DNA of 64,000 bases from Moellerella sp963519845 (GTDB taxonomy: Bacteria; Pseudomonadota; Gammaproteobacteria; Enterobacterales; Enterobacteriaceae). Position 1 is the first letter of the stretch. Each line of letters begins with the position of its first letter. Position numbers and translations under genes: made by a program. The notes under the pieces were generated by a model. That model was not told where the DNA came from and made no database searches. It saw only the letters and a list, made by a program, of their open reading frames with translations. The stretch is taken from positions 62,001 to 126,000 of the forward strand of contig CAUQNX010000002.1 in assembly GCA_963519845.1 (NCBI GenBank), in the 5' to 3' direction. This document shows, one piece after another, positions 25,950 through 34,854 of the stretch.

Positions 25950-26999
25950 TTATTTTGTGTTTGTCTTGCTGAAAGCCGCTTTCAATGCTGAAACCAGTTC
26001 ATCATTTTGTTTCTGTGTTAATGAAACACCTTTGCTATTGATAAACTGCAAGCTACTGCGGTTATTTAAATCACCCACCTGAAGCTTGTAATCACCTTCT
26101 GGAACGGTTGGATCATTAATGCCTAGAGTCTGCCAAGCCGAGCTGCTCATGCCTTTATAGGTCACATTGATTAAACCGGAGGAACGAGTACGATCGCCCA
26201 CTTTCATACCAATGCTTTCTAAGGCGACAGGTAAACGTTCCCAAGCAACATCAAATGGCGCACGAACAACAATCGATGGTAGACCACTGGTATCACTACC
26301 ACTTTGTACATCGATAACACCAAATGCACCGCCAATGTTAGATTTAGATGAGGTATCACGTAATGTATATAAACCATCCATCAATTCATTTAATAGATGT
26401 TTATTATAACGTTGTATCTCTTCAGCATCTGTTACTTCAACTTCACCCAGCTTAAAGCCTTCGTTTGTTACTGTCAGTACAATAAGATTGCCCTGTGGCT
26501 CGATTTTCAGACGATGACGACTTTGATAAGGCACATCTTCGTCAGCACGGCTCCAAACAACCCAATCAGTCACTATGGTCTGAGTTGCCTCATTTTTCTC
26601 AGCAACTTTAATCCCTTTCTTATCGATGATAGTGTTCAATTGTGACCAAAGTACGCTATTTTCAGGCGTATTATCCAGTAACAAACGACTAGAATTCACA
26701 CTATTTTCTGTTCTTGAGCCACTCAATAACGATATTGTCTGTACCGGCGGACGAATATCTAATTCTTTACCAACAGCACCCATAGAGTTAACTTTCGGTA
26801 TCTCATATTCGCCGTTTGGAGCCGGTAGCGTTATTCCCTGTGGAATGGTCAACACCTGAAGTGGTGTGGTAGCTAAATAATTTTCGTCACCACTTACCTG
26901 ACGTTTATAGCGCTGATCGCTGGAACAGGCTGCCAGTAACACAACAAGTGACAGACCAGCAACCTTCATAACCTTCGATTTTTGCAATAATGTTGCCAT
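25950..26999 (-). CDS. bamC: Outer-membrane assembly lipoprotein BamC
   Basis: BamC (NlpB) is a lipoprotein of the BamABCDE complex that inserts outer-membrane proteins. The 349-residue product has a signal peptide with lipobox LLAACSSD (Cys near 26), the unstructured N-terminal segment that contacts BamD (LPAPNGEYEIPKVN region) and two helix-grip domains (about 100-215 and 230-345). It follows dapA by 15 bases on the same strand, the conserved dapA-bamC operon, and ends at a strong terminator. Confidence 0.96.
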   Translation of the reverse strand: MATLLQKSKVMKVAGLSLVVLLAACSSDQRYKRQVSGDENYLATTPLQVLTIPQGITLPAPNGEYEIPKVNSMGAVGKELDIRPPVQTISLLSGSRTENSVNSSRLLLDNTPENSVLWSQLNTIIDKKGIKVAEKNEATQTIVTDWVVWSRADEDVPYQSRHRLKIEPQGNLIVLTVTNEGFKLGEVEVTDAEEIQRYNKHLLNELMDGLYTLRDTSSKSNIGGAFGVIDVQSGSDTSGLPSIVVRAPFDVAWERLPVALESIGMKVGDRTRSSGLINVTYKGMSSSAWQTLGINDPTVPEGDYKLQVGDLNNRSSLQFINSKGVSLTQKQNDELVSALKAAFSKTNTK

Positions 27000-27014
27000 T
27001 AAAATTCCCTAATT

Positions 27015-27923
27015 TTACAGTAACCCAGCTAACTTCAGAGCCTCTTCAACCTTCTGTTGGCCTGCCGAAGTCAGTGGGATCATGGGCAGACGCAGTGTAT
27101 CATCTGCAATCAGACCCAGACGTCGACAACCCCATTTAGCTGGAATTGGGTTAGGTTCAACAAATAACTGATGGTGCAATCCCATCAATCGTTTATTCAA
27201 CTCTCGCGCTTCAGTATATTTGCCCGCTAAGGCTAAGTCACACATTTTTACCATTTCTGCCGCAGCAACATTAGAAGTGACCGAAATAACCCCTTTGCCA
27301 CCTAATTGAATGGTATCAAGTGCTAAAGAGTCGTCACCACTTAAAATGATAAAATCTTCGTGAACCAGCTCTTGGATCTGTGTTACCCGACTTAAGTTCC
27401 CTGAAGCCTCTTTAATTGAAACAATATTAGCTAATTTTGCCAATCGGCCCACAGTTTCAGGTAAGAGATCACAACCAGTACGCGAAGGCACATTATACAA
27501 AATTTGTGGTAGTGCTGTGTTTTCAGCAATCGCTTTAAAATGTTGATATAAACCTTCCTGAGAAGGTCTATTATAATAAGGTGTTACCGACAAACAAGCG
27601 ACAACGCCTGATTTTTCAAACTCTTTTGTGAGGGAAATGGCTTCTGCGGTCGCATTTGCCCCTGTTCCGGCAATCACGGGAATACGGCCAGCCGCAAATT
27701 CCAGTGTAGTTAATACCACTTCAGCATGTTCATCATGGCTAAGCGTTGCAGATTCACCTGTGGTGCCCACTGAGACGATCGCGGATGTTCCACTCTGGAC
27801 ATGATAATCCACCAGGGCTTTCAGGCTTTTTTTATCTAATTTACCCTGAGAATCCATTGGCGTAATCAATGCAACGATACTTCCTCTTAAAAAACTTTGA
27901 TAATTTGTATTTCCATTAGACAT
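27015..27923 (-). CDS. dapA: 4-hydroxy-tetrahydrodipicolinate synthase
   Basis: DapA condenses pyruvate with aspartate semialdehyde, the first step of lysine and diaminopimelate synthesis. The TIM barrel shows GTTGESATLSHDEH, the tyrosine in YYNRPSQEGLYQHF, YNVPSRTGCDL and the Schiff-base lysine in SIKEASGN. A frame runs to 27986, but the ATG at 27921-27923 has GGGGA 8 bases before it and gives 302 residues, about ten more than E. coli at the N-terminus. The operon is dapA-bamC, divergent from gcvR. Confidence 0.96.
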   Translation of the reverse strand: MSNGNTNYQSFLRGSIVALITPMDSQGKLDKKSLKALVDYHVQSGTSAIVSVGTTGESATLSHDEHAEVVLTTLEFAAGRIPVIAGTGANATAEAISLTKEFEKSGVVACLSVTPYYNRPSQEGLYQHFKAIAENTALPQILYNVPSRTGCDLLPETVGRLAKLANIVSIKEASGNLSRVTQIQELVHEDFIILSGDDSLALDTIQLGGKGVISVTSNVAAAEMVKMCDLALAGKYTEARELNKRLMGLHHQLFVEPNPIPAKWGCRRLGLIADDTLRLPMIPLTSAGQQKVEEALKLAGLL

Positions 27924-28315
27924 TAGCCATTCCCCCAAAATTGATGAACTCCCATGGTACTTTCTCATTCTTAAGAAGAAAACCACTCTATCACAGGATC
28001 TTGATGAATTTTGTTAATACCACCAGCATTAAATTAAACAGAAGTTATAATTCCACTCAATTTAGCCTTTTGCGCTAAGTAATTAGTGATAATTTGTACT
28101 ATCACTGTTTTCGTCGTGCAAAAAAACAGCGGTGGCTCCTGAGAATATATTTTAACTTTGCCGACCCAGTGGCAATCTGAATAAAGAGTTGCATGCATTG
28201 CTTGGCAGAAACACAATTTTATGATTTCCTTAGTACAGATTAGGATGGTATTCATTAGGTTATATTTTAACCCGTGATAACATTATTGAGCATTACGATA
28301 ATTACTAAGGAATAT
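27924..28315. other. Divergent intergenic region, dapA / gcvR
   Basis: These 392 bases carry the promoters of two divergent units. The frame at 28034-28255 has no ribosome site and unusual composition and is not taken as a gene. A 7-bp inverted repeat (AGTGATA / TATCACT, 8-base spacer) at 28085-28106 is the only structured element seen. Confidence 0.5.
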
Positions 28316-28870
28316 ATGTTGCTACAGTCAGAACAACAGTTTTTAGTCATTACAGCATTGGGTACTGACCGCCCTGGCATTGTGAATACTATTACTCGCT
28401 TAGTCAGCGAATGTGACTGTAATATTGAAGATAGCCGTCTAGCTATGTTTGGTGACGAATTCACCTTTATCATGATGCTGTCAGGTAAATGGAATGCAAT
28501 TACGCTTTTAGAATCCTCGCTGCCACTTAAAGGCGCTGAGCTGGATCTGTTAATTGTGATGAAGCGTACCCGCTGCGGCGAAACAACTTACTATCCATCA
28601 ACAGTAGCGACGAAAGTGGTGGTAAATGACGCCCCCGGCATTGTTGAGCAAGTGACCAATTTGTTTACCACCGAACAGTGTAATATTGCTGAACTGGTAT
28701 CAAAAACCCATCCAGCGGAAGGTAATTTGCCTGCCCAACTGGAAATTCAGATCACTGCTCATAATCCAATGGGCGATAACAGCATAATTTTAAAGCGCAA
28801 ATTTGAAAAACTCTGTACTATTTTAAATGCTCAAGGCAACATGAGTGTAATCAATAATCTAAAAATGTAG
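28316..28870 (+). CDS. gcvR: Glycine cleavage system transcriptional repressor GcvR
   Basis: GcvR is an ACT-domain protein that binds GcvA and blocks activation of the glycine cleavage operon when glycine is low. The 184-residue product has two ACT modules (about 8-85 and 92-180), with LGTDRPGIVNTITRLVSECD and VVVNDAPGIVEQVTNLF as the ligand-side starts. The frame is open from 28274, but the ATG at 28316 follows AAGGA and gives the family N-terminus. It is followed after 20 bases by bcp, as in E. coli. Confidence 0.93.
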   Translation: MLLQSEQQFLVITALGTDRPGIVNTITRLVSECDCNIEDSRLAMFGDEFTFIMMLSGKWNAITLLESSLPLKGAELDLLIVMKRTRCGETTYYPSTVATKVVVNDAPGIVEQVTNLFTTEQCNIAELVSKTHPAEGNLPAQLEIQITAHNPMGDNSIILKRKFEKLCTILNAQGNMSVINNLKM

Positions 28871-28890
28871 AATGAATGGAGAAATAAGCA

Positions 28891-29361
28891 ATGAGCCCAT
28901 TGAAAGCCGGTGATAAGGCACCTCAATTTAGCCTTCCTGACCAAGATGGCGAAATGATCAATCTGTCTGATTATGCGGGTCAGCGTGTTTTAGTCTACTT
29001 TTACCCTAAAGCCATGACACCCGGTTGTACTGTTCAGGCATGTGGTTTGCGCGATGATATGGAGACACTGAAAAATCTTGGTGTTGAGGTGTTTGGTGTC
29101 AGCACAGATAAACCCGAGAAATTGAACCGTTTCGTCGAAAAAGAGTTGCTCAATTTTACGCTACTATCAGATGAACAACATCAGGTTGCGGAACAATTTG
29201 GTGTCTGGGGAGAAAAGCAATTTATGGGTAAAACCTATGATGGCATCCACAGGATCAGTTTTCTTATTGGAGCAGACGGCCTAGTCGAACACGTATTCGA
29301 TAATTTTAAAACCAGTGATCATCACCAAATTGTCTTGGATTATTTGAAAGCACACGCATAA
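28891..29361 (+). CDS. bcp: Thiol peroxidase Bcp (PrxQ type)
   Basis: Bcp reduces hydroperoxides with thioredoxin-type donors. The 156-residue peroxiredoxin has the peroxidatic and resolving cysteines in PGCTVQACGLRDDM (about residues 46 and 51, the Cys-x4-Cys PrxQ pattern), FYPKAMTPGC upstream and GVWGEKQFMGKTYDGIHR downstream. It forms an operon with gcvR and ends at a strong hairpin. Confidence 0.96.
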   Translation: MSPLKAGDKAPQFSLPDQDGEMINLSDYAGQRVLVYFYPKAMTPGCTVQACGLRDDMETLKNLGVEVFGVSTDKPEKLNRFVEKELLNFTLLSDEQHQVAEQFGVWGEKQFMGKTYDGIHRISFLIGADGLVEHVFDNFKTSDHHQIVLDYLKAHA

Positions 29362-29371
29362 CATACATTTT

Positions 29372-29398
29372 ATTGCCGCTGTTATAGCGGCAATATTT
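29372..29398 (+). terminator. Terminator of gcvR-bcp
   Basis: ATTGCCGCT and AGCGGCAAT make a perfect 9-bp stem with loop GTTAT, 10 bases past the bcp stop. ATTTGATT follows, so the T-tract is short. It could also serve the convergent perM gene. Confidence 0.7.
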
Positions 29399-29512
29399 GA
29401 TTATTATTACTCAAACTGCTTTAGATAACTCCCTATTCCCTAATAATCAGTGACAGTGTCACAAACACCGTCCCTTTTATTCATCCTATCGCTATTTTTA
29501 CTGAGTCGTCGA

Positions 29513-30601
29513 TTAAGATTTTTCGTCTGTCTTATTAGTGATTGGCATTTCAACCAAATCTTCTGGCCAAGCGTGGATCACCGCTTTAATTAAGGTTGCC
29601 AACGGGATAGCAAAAAACACCCCCCAAAAACCCCATAAACCACCAAAGATAATCACCGACATAATAATAATTAACGGATGCAAATTAACCGCTTCGGAGA
29701 AAAGCACCGGAACTAACAAATTACCATCTAAGCCTTGTACGATTAAATAAGCAACAATTAGCGTCCAAAAATCACCTCCCAAACCCCATTGAAATAGCGC
29801 CACTAAAATAACCGGAATAGTGACAGCAACGGCGCCAATATAAGGGATCAGAACAGAAAAACCGACCAATACAGATAGTAGTACCGAATAACGTAAGCCC
29901 ATAAAAGCAAAAACAGCATAGGTACAAACACCCACAATCACCATTTCGATGACCTTACCCCTAAGATAATTACTAATTTGCTGGTTCATCTCCAACCAGA
30001 CTTGGCTAACTAGGGTTCTATTACGTGGCAGAACCTTTTGTACACCTTTAAAAATACGTCTTTTATCTTTGAGTAAAAAGAACATGATCAAAGGAACTAA
30101 TACCAAATAAATTGATAAGGTAAAAATACCAATCAAGGAAGCCACTGAGAGCTTAACCACGGACTCCCCTGCGGCTGATAGCTTGCTGCGCAGGTTATCG
30201 GCCATCATATCGATGATCCCAGCATCCATCAGCATAGGGTAACGTTCTGGGAAGGATTTAGCATACTCATTAAAATCATTGACCATTGTCGGTAAATCAG
30301 AGGCGAGATTAATTCCCTGCTGCCAAGCTGTTGGTACAATAATAAAAAACACCATGGCACTAATGCCGGAAAATAGGGTCAATATTATGCATACGGCTAA
30401 TAATCGAGAACAGCCTAACTTTTCAAGCAAGTGAGTCGGCCACTCAAGAAGATATGCTAAAACGATAGCCACGAGCAAAGGAGCGAGAATGTCACTAAAA
30501 AAGAAGATAATACCAAATCCAATAATTAAACTGGTAAATAGTGCAATGGCTTGTGGGTCCGCAAATCGGCGGCGGTACCATTGTAATAGCATGTCCAGCA
30601 T
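29513..30601 (-). CDS. perM: PerM, AI-2E family permease
   Basis: PerM is an inner-membrane protein of the AI-2E transporter superfamily; the transported substrate is not settled. The 362-residue protein has about eight membrane helices, starts MLDMLLQWYRRRFADPQAIA as in E. coli, and carries the family segments LVGFSVLIPYIGAVAV, GLDGNLLVPVLFSEAVNLHP and FGGLWGFWGVFFAIPLATLI. AGGAG lies 8 bases before the ATG. It is divergent from bepA, the conserved arrangement. Confidence 0.94.
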   Translation of the reverse strand: MLDMLLQWYRRRFADPQAIALFTSLIIGFGIIFFFSDILAPLLVAIVLAYLLEWPTHLLEKLGCSRLLAVCIILTLFSGISAMVFFIIVPTAWQQGINLASDLPTMVNDFNEYAKSFPERYPMLMDAGIIDMMADNLRSKLSAAGESVVKLSVASLIGIFTLSIYLVLVPLIMFFLLKDKRRIFKGVQKVLPRNRTLVSQVWLEMNQQISNYLRGKVIEMVIVGVCTYAVFAFMGLRYSVLLSVLVGFSVLIPYIGAVAVTIPVILVALFQWGLGGDFWTLIVAYLIVQGLDGNLLVPVLFSEAVNLHPLIIIMSVIIFGGLWGFWGVFFAIPLATLIKAVIHAWPEDLVEMPITNKTDEKS

Positions 30602-30738
30602 CTGAAGAGCTCCTTGGTGAAAAACAAACTTCGTTTTTTAATTTAACAAAAATTATACCTATTAACAGATCTTACGATAGTATTTGCTATTATGGATTGA
30701 TCTGAAAAAGTCATCGTTGTAAGGGACGCAATTATTTC

Positions 30739-32202
30739 ATGAATAGTAAACTAAGAAATCCTCTTTTGGCTTTATTAATTAGCGCGCTGACTTTGGGGCC
30801 AATCTTCCCTGCTCTCAGCGCCGTTGAAGATACACTTCCCGATATAGGAACAACGGCTGCAGGAACATTAACCATCAATCAAGAAATATTGATGGGCGAT
30901 GCTATTACTCGACAAATTCGTGCCAGTACTCCCCTGATCTATGATCCGCTTCTGCTGCAATATATCAATAACCTGGGGATGCGATTAGTCAAAAATGCCG
31001 ATTCGGTTAAGACACCGTTTAAGTTTTACTTAGTTGATAATCCTAATATCAATGCCTATGCCTATTTTGGTGGCAATGTGGTATTACACTCTGCGCTATT
31101 TCGCTATAGCCCAAATGAGAGCCAACTTGCCTCGGTAATGGCGCATGAAATATCTCATGTTACTCAGCGCCATCTAGCGCGTATGCTGGAAGATCAGAAG
31201 AGCACTACGCCTCTGGCTATTGCGGGCACTATAGGCTCACTATTATTGGTTATGGCCAATCCGCAAGCGGGTTTCGCTGCGCTGACCAGTACCATGGCCG
31301 GTGTTCAACAAGGGATGATCACCTTTACGCAAGCTAATGAGCAAGAAGCTGACCGAATTGGTATCAAAACACTGCAAAGAGCCGGTTTTGATCCCCATGC
31401 GATGGCTGATTTTATGCAAGTGATGTCTGATCAGACGCGTTATATGTCGAAACCGCCTGAAATCTTACTGACTCACCCCTTACCTGATAGTCGTTTAGCC
31501 GACGCCCGAAATCGTTCCAATCAATATTCTAAAGTGGTAGTACCTTCTTCTTTTGATTTTATGCTGGCGCGTGTTCGCATTATAGCTATGTATAGTACTG
31601 ATCAAAAAGCTATTCTTGATCAGATCTTAGAGAATTATCGTAAAGGCGGTGCACAAGAAAAAATGGCCGCTGAATATGGTCAAGCTCTCTGGTTATCACA
31701 AGGTAAAAAATACAGTGAAGCCAGTAAGATCATGGCTACATTACTGGCTAAAGAGCCTAATAATCCTTGGTTTATCGATGCGATGACCGATTTAGATATC
31801 GAGCTAGGTCGCGTAAAACAAGCCGTGAGCCGCTTAGAACAAGCGATGGCTCGTTCACCGAATAATCCTGTCTTTAAGATAAATCTCGCCAATGCCTATA
31901 TCCGCGGTAACCAATTTGATGCCGCATCCAATTTACTCTATAAATATACTTTTGATTACCCCGATGACCCTATTGGCTGGGATTTATTAGCGGAGTCATC
32001 AGCAAAACAAGGCAAACGCAACGAAGAGTTAGCCGCCTATGCCGAAGGCATGATCTTGCGCGGTAATTACGACCTCGCAGTCAAATATTTAACCGACGCT
32101 AGCCGCATGAGTAAGCTTGGCGGCTATGAACAAGCTCGCTATGATGCACGTATTGATGAAGTTCGCCGATTACAAACTCGTGACAGTAACCTCAAACCCT
32201 AA
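30739..32202 (+). CDS. bepA: Periplasmic metalloprotease/chaperone BepA
   Basis: BepA assists assembly of LptD and degrades stalled outer-membrane proteins. The 487-residue product (E. coli 487) has a signal peptide (about 1-28), an M48 zinc protease domain with HEISH (H136, E137, H140) and the third ligand E201 in NEQEADR, both at the E. coli positions, and a TPR region (about 310-480). It is followed after 9 bases by the ArsC-like gene yfgD, so they form one operon. Confidence 0.97.
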   Translation: MNSKLRNPLLALLISALTLGPIFPALSAVEDTLPDIGTTAAGTLTINQEILMGDAITRQIRASTPLIYDPLLLQYINNLGMRLVKNADSVKTPFKFYLVDNPNINAYAYFGGNVVLHSALFRYSPNESQLASVMAHEISHVTQRHLARMLEDQKSTTPLAIAGTIGSLLLVMANPQAGFAALTSTMAGVQQGMITFTQANEQEADRIGIKTLQRAGFDPHAMADFMQVMSDQTRYMSKPPEILLTHPLPDSRLADARNRSNQYSKVVVPSSFDFMLARVRIIAMYSTDQKAILDQILENYRKGGAQEKMAAEYGQALWLSQGKKYSEASKIMATLLAKEPNNPWFIDAMTDLDIELGRVKQAVSRLEQAMARSPNNPVFKINLANAYIRGNQFDAASNLLYKYTFDYPDDPIGWDLLAESSAKQGKRNEELAAYAEGMILRGNYDLAVKYLTDASRMSKLGGYEQARYDARIDEVRRLQTRDSNLKP

Positions 32203-32211
32203 GGAAGTATT

Positions 32212-32568
32212 ATGACCAAGCAGGCCACTTTCTATCATAATCCGCGTTGCTCGAAGAGCCGGGAAACCCTTAATTTGATTGAAAATTTGGGGATCAAACC
32301 AGAGATTATTGAATATCTGAAAACGCCGCCTTCAGTTGCTGAATTGGAAAAAATACTGCGCGCATTGGAATTTACCGATGCCCGTCAACTGATGCGTGTA
32401 AGGGAAGATGAATATCTAGAGCTGAATTTAGCCGACAAAAATTTATCACAACAACAACTATTACAAGCGATGCACGATCACCCTAAACTTATCGAGCGCC
32501 CTATCTTGGTGGTTGGTGATAAAGCCCGTTTAGGTCGCCCACCAGAGCAGGTCAAAGAGCTCCTTTAA
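32212..32568 (+). CDS. yfgD: ArsC-family arsenate reductase-like protein YfgD
   Basis: This is a 118-residue ArsC-fold protein. It has the glutaredoxin-coupled arsenate-reductase motif YHNPRCSKSRETLNLI with catalytic C13 and the arginines in VREDEY and RPILVVGDKARLGRPPE. Arsenate reduction is the family reaction; no ars operon is nearby, so another thiol-redox role is possible. It is co-transcribed with bepA. Confidence 0.93.
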   Translation: MTKQATFYHNPRCSKSRETLNLIENLGIKPEIIEYLKTPPSVAELEKILRALEFTDARQLMRVREDEYLELNLADKNLSQQQLLQAMHDHPKLIERPILVVGDKARLGRPPEQVKELL

Positions 32569-32623
32569 TCGATTTTGATAAGTGCCATCAATGCGGTAGT
32601 TCGCTGCCGCTTAATCTTCGTCG

Positions 32624-33325
32624 CTATAATTTTAGCGTGTCTTTAACAAAGGGGATCGTCAGTTTGCGTTGAGCAACAATAGAGGCGTGATCCAGCTTGT
32701 TCAAAATATCAAATAAAGTACCAATCTTGCGATCTAATCGTTTTAATACAAAACGGCAGACATCTTCGGGTATTTCAAAACCACGTAAACGGGCTCGCAA
32801 TTGCAGTGTTTGGATCTTATCTTCATCACTAAGGGGTTGGAGCTTATAGATTTGCCCCCAATCGAGACGAGAAGCTAGATCAGGTAATTTAATATCCAGT
32901 TGTCTGGGTGGACGATCACCGGTGATTAGCAGGCAGGTACGACCGATTTCAATGATCCTATTATAGAGATCGAAAATAGCATTTTCCCACTCTTCATCTC
33001 CAGAGATACATTGAATATTATCAATACAGATTAATGATAAATTTTCCATACCATCGAGAACATCCGGCACAAAATAGGCGCGTTTATCTAACGGTACATA
33101 ACCGACCGCTTCCCCTTTCTCTGACAGTTCTGCACAAGCTGCGTGTAAAAGATGACTTTTACCCCCACCTTCACCAGACCAGAAATAGAGATAACTTCCA
33201 TGAGACTGATGGATCGCAAGTTTGATCGCGGCAAGTAAGGAGGCATTATTTCCCCCATAGAAACTGGCAAAGGTCTCATCATCAGGTAGGTATAGTGGTA
33301 ATGAAAGCTGCGCTGGTGTATTCAG
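32624..33325 (-). CDS. hda: DnaA regulatory inactivator Hda, probable CTG start
   Basis: Hda binds the loaded sliding clamp and triggers ATP hydrolysis by DnaA, blocking re-initiation. The 233-residue product has the clamp-binding motif QLSLPLY at its N-terminus, a Walker A SGEGGGKSHLLHA, Walker B LICIDNI and a sensor/arginine region DLASRLDWGQIYKL. An ATG lies at 33347-33349 but lacks a ribosome site; AGAGGTG ends 4 bases before the CTG at 33323-33325, and this start gives exactly the 233 residues of the E. coli form, which is known to use CTG. It is downstream of uraA on the same strand. Confidence 0.94.
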   Translation of the reverse strand: MNTPAQLSLPLYLPDDETFASFYGGNNASLLAAIKLAIHQSHGSYLYFWSGEGGGKSHLLHAACAELSEKGEAVGYVPLDKRAYFVPDVLDGMENLSLICIDNIQCISGDEEWENAIFDLYNRIIEIGRTCLLITGDRPPRQLDIKLPDLASRLDWGQIYKLQPLSDEDKIQTLQLRARLRGFEIPEDVCRFVLKRLDRKIGTLFDILNKLDHASIVAQRKLTIPFVKDTLKL

Positions 33326-33420
33326 AAGCACCTCTGGCTTAACAAACAAAACAAATAAACGCGTAGCAGTTTAGCATAGAAAGGTAAGAGTTTTAAGTTG
33401 CATTACACACTAGATGTGGA

Positions 33421-33470
33421 CTGTTTGCCGACCTAGACCCCAAAATAGAGACAAAAGCATCGGCAAACAG
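33421..33470. repeat. Long-arm inverted repeat between uraA and hda
   Basis: An 11-base arm CTGTTTGCCGA is repeated inverted as TCGGCAAACAG with a 28-base spacer. It lies just past the uraA stop. There is no T-run beyond either arm, so it is not a standard terminator; it may be a stem controlling read-through from uraA into hda. Confidence 0.6.
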
Positions 33471-33483
33471 CTAACTGACTTGT

Positions 33484-34785
33484 TTACTTAGGCACTTTAT
33501 TATTCTCAACTTCATTCAGTTCAGAATTAATAAATTGCTCTTCTGGACGAACAAAAGTAATAAAACGGAATAGCAATGCCATACCAATACCGACGATAGT
33601 TGCCAGCGCCATACCTTTCAATTCTGCCTGACCAATATGGATCACCGCACCACTGACACCAATAATCAAGATAACCGAGGTTAAGATCAGATTTTGTGGT
33701 TTGTTATAATCCACTTTTGAGTCTATTAACACACGAATACCCGAAGCGCCGATCACACCGTAAAGGAGTAGTGATACCCCACCCATCACAGGCGTAGGAA
33801 CTAATTGAATGGCAACTGCAAGTTTACCCACACAAGAGAGTAAAATTGCCAATATCGCCGCACCACCAATCACCCAAGTACTATAAACTTTGGTGATAGC
33901 CATCACGCCAATATTTTCGCCGTAAGTCGTATTGGGTGTGGAACCGAAAAATCCAGAGATCACCGTCGATAATCCGTTGGCGAACATAGAACGATGCAGA
34001 CCCGGATCTTTCATTAAGTCGCGCTCAACAATATTCGCGGTAACCACCAAGTGACCGACGTGCTCTGCAATCACCACCAGCGCGGCAGGTAAGATGGTTA
34101 AAATGGCAAACCATTCGAAACGCGGTGTATAAAAGTCGGGAGCAGCAAACCATGGGGCTTCAATAATGGGCGATAAATCAACCACGCCCATAAAATAGGA
34201 GAGTGCATAACCACTGAGAAAACCAATCAATATTGGGATAATCGCCATAAATCCGCGAAATACCACTGCACAGAGAATGGTTACGCTTAAGGTGGTAATA
34301 GAGATAATCAGGGTATTGGGGTCAACCTTAGCGCCTGCCGCAGGTAATAGCCCTGACATGCTAGCGGCGGTTTGAGCTAACTCTAAACCAATGACGGCAA
34401 CGATTGCGCCCATTGCCGCAGGCGGAAACATCACATTGATCCATCCTCTGCCCGCCACTTTAACAATCAAAGCAACGATACAAAAGAGAACGCCACAAAT
34501 AATAAATCCACCCAGAGCCAATTCATAGCCGAGCGGGAGTAAGATCAGCACCGGAGAGATAAATGCAAAGCTGGAGCCTAGATAAGCGGGAATTTTACCT
34601 TTACAGATAAATAAGTAAATTAAGGTCCCGATACCATTAAATAACAGGATGGTGGCCGGATTCACGCCAAATAAAATAGGCACAACCACAGTGGCACCAA
34701 ACATCGCAAACAGATGCTGTAAACTGAGTGGGATAGTTTGGAATAGTGGTGGTCTTTCTTCAACTCCGATGGTGCGGCGAGTCAT
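33484..34785 (-). CDS. uraA: Uracil:proton symporter
   Basis: UraA imports uracil. It is a 433-residue NCS2 permease with 14 predicted membrane segments. Family motifs are present: FAMFGATVVVPILFGVNPAT at the N-terminus, the substrate-site Glu in VVIAEHVGHL, and GFFGSTPNTTYGENIGVMAI near residue 280. It follows upp after 69 bases, but a strong terminator lies between them, so expression may be attenuated or partly independent. Confidence 0.96.
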   Translation of the reverse strand: MTRRTIGVEERPPLFQTIPLSLQHLFAMFGATVVVPILFGVNPATILLFNGIGTLIYLFICKGKIPAYLGSSFAFISPVLILLPLGYELALGGFIICGVLFCIVALIVKVAGRGWINVMFPPAAMGAIVAVIGLELAQTAASMSGLLPAAGAKVDPNTLIISITTLSVTILCAVVFRGFMAIIPILIGFLSGYALSYFMGVVDLSPIIEAPWFAAPDFYTPRFEWFAILTILPAALVVIAEHVGHLVVTANIVERDLMKDPGLHRSMFANGLSTVISGFFGSTPNTTYGENIGVMAITKVYSTWVIGGAAILAILLSCVGKLAVAIQLVPTPVMGGVSLLLYGVIGASGIRVLIDSKVDYNKPQNLILTSVILIIGVSGAVIHIGQAELKGMALATIVGIGMALLFRFITFVRPEEQFINSELNEVENNKVPK

Positions 34786-34822
34786 GGATTACATCCCCTT
34801 TATCTATTTTCAATTTTAAATC

Positions 34823-34849
34823 AAAAAAAAGCCGACTCATCAGTCGGCT
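34823..34849 (-). terminator. Intra-operon terminator between upp and uraA
   Basis: GCCGACT and AGTCGGC form a perfect 7-bp GC-rich stem around a 4-base loop, followed on the minus strand by TTTTTTTT. It begins 6 bases beyond the upp stop. Confidence 0.88.
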
Positions 34850-34854
34850 AATTA

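Noticed and set aside
28034..28255. 73-codon minus-strand frame in the dapA/gcvR gap
   Set aside because: It has Cys-rich odd composition, no ribosome-binding site and lies in a divergent promoter region.
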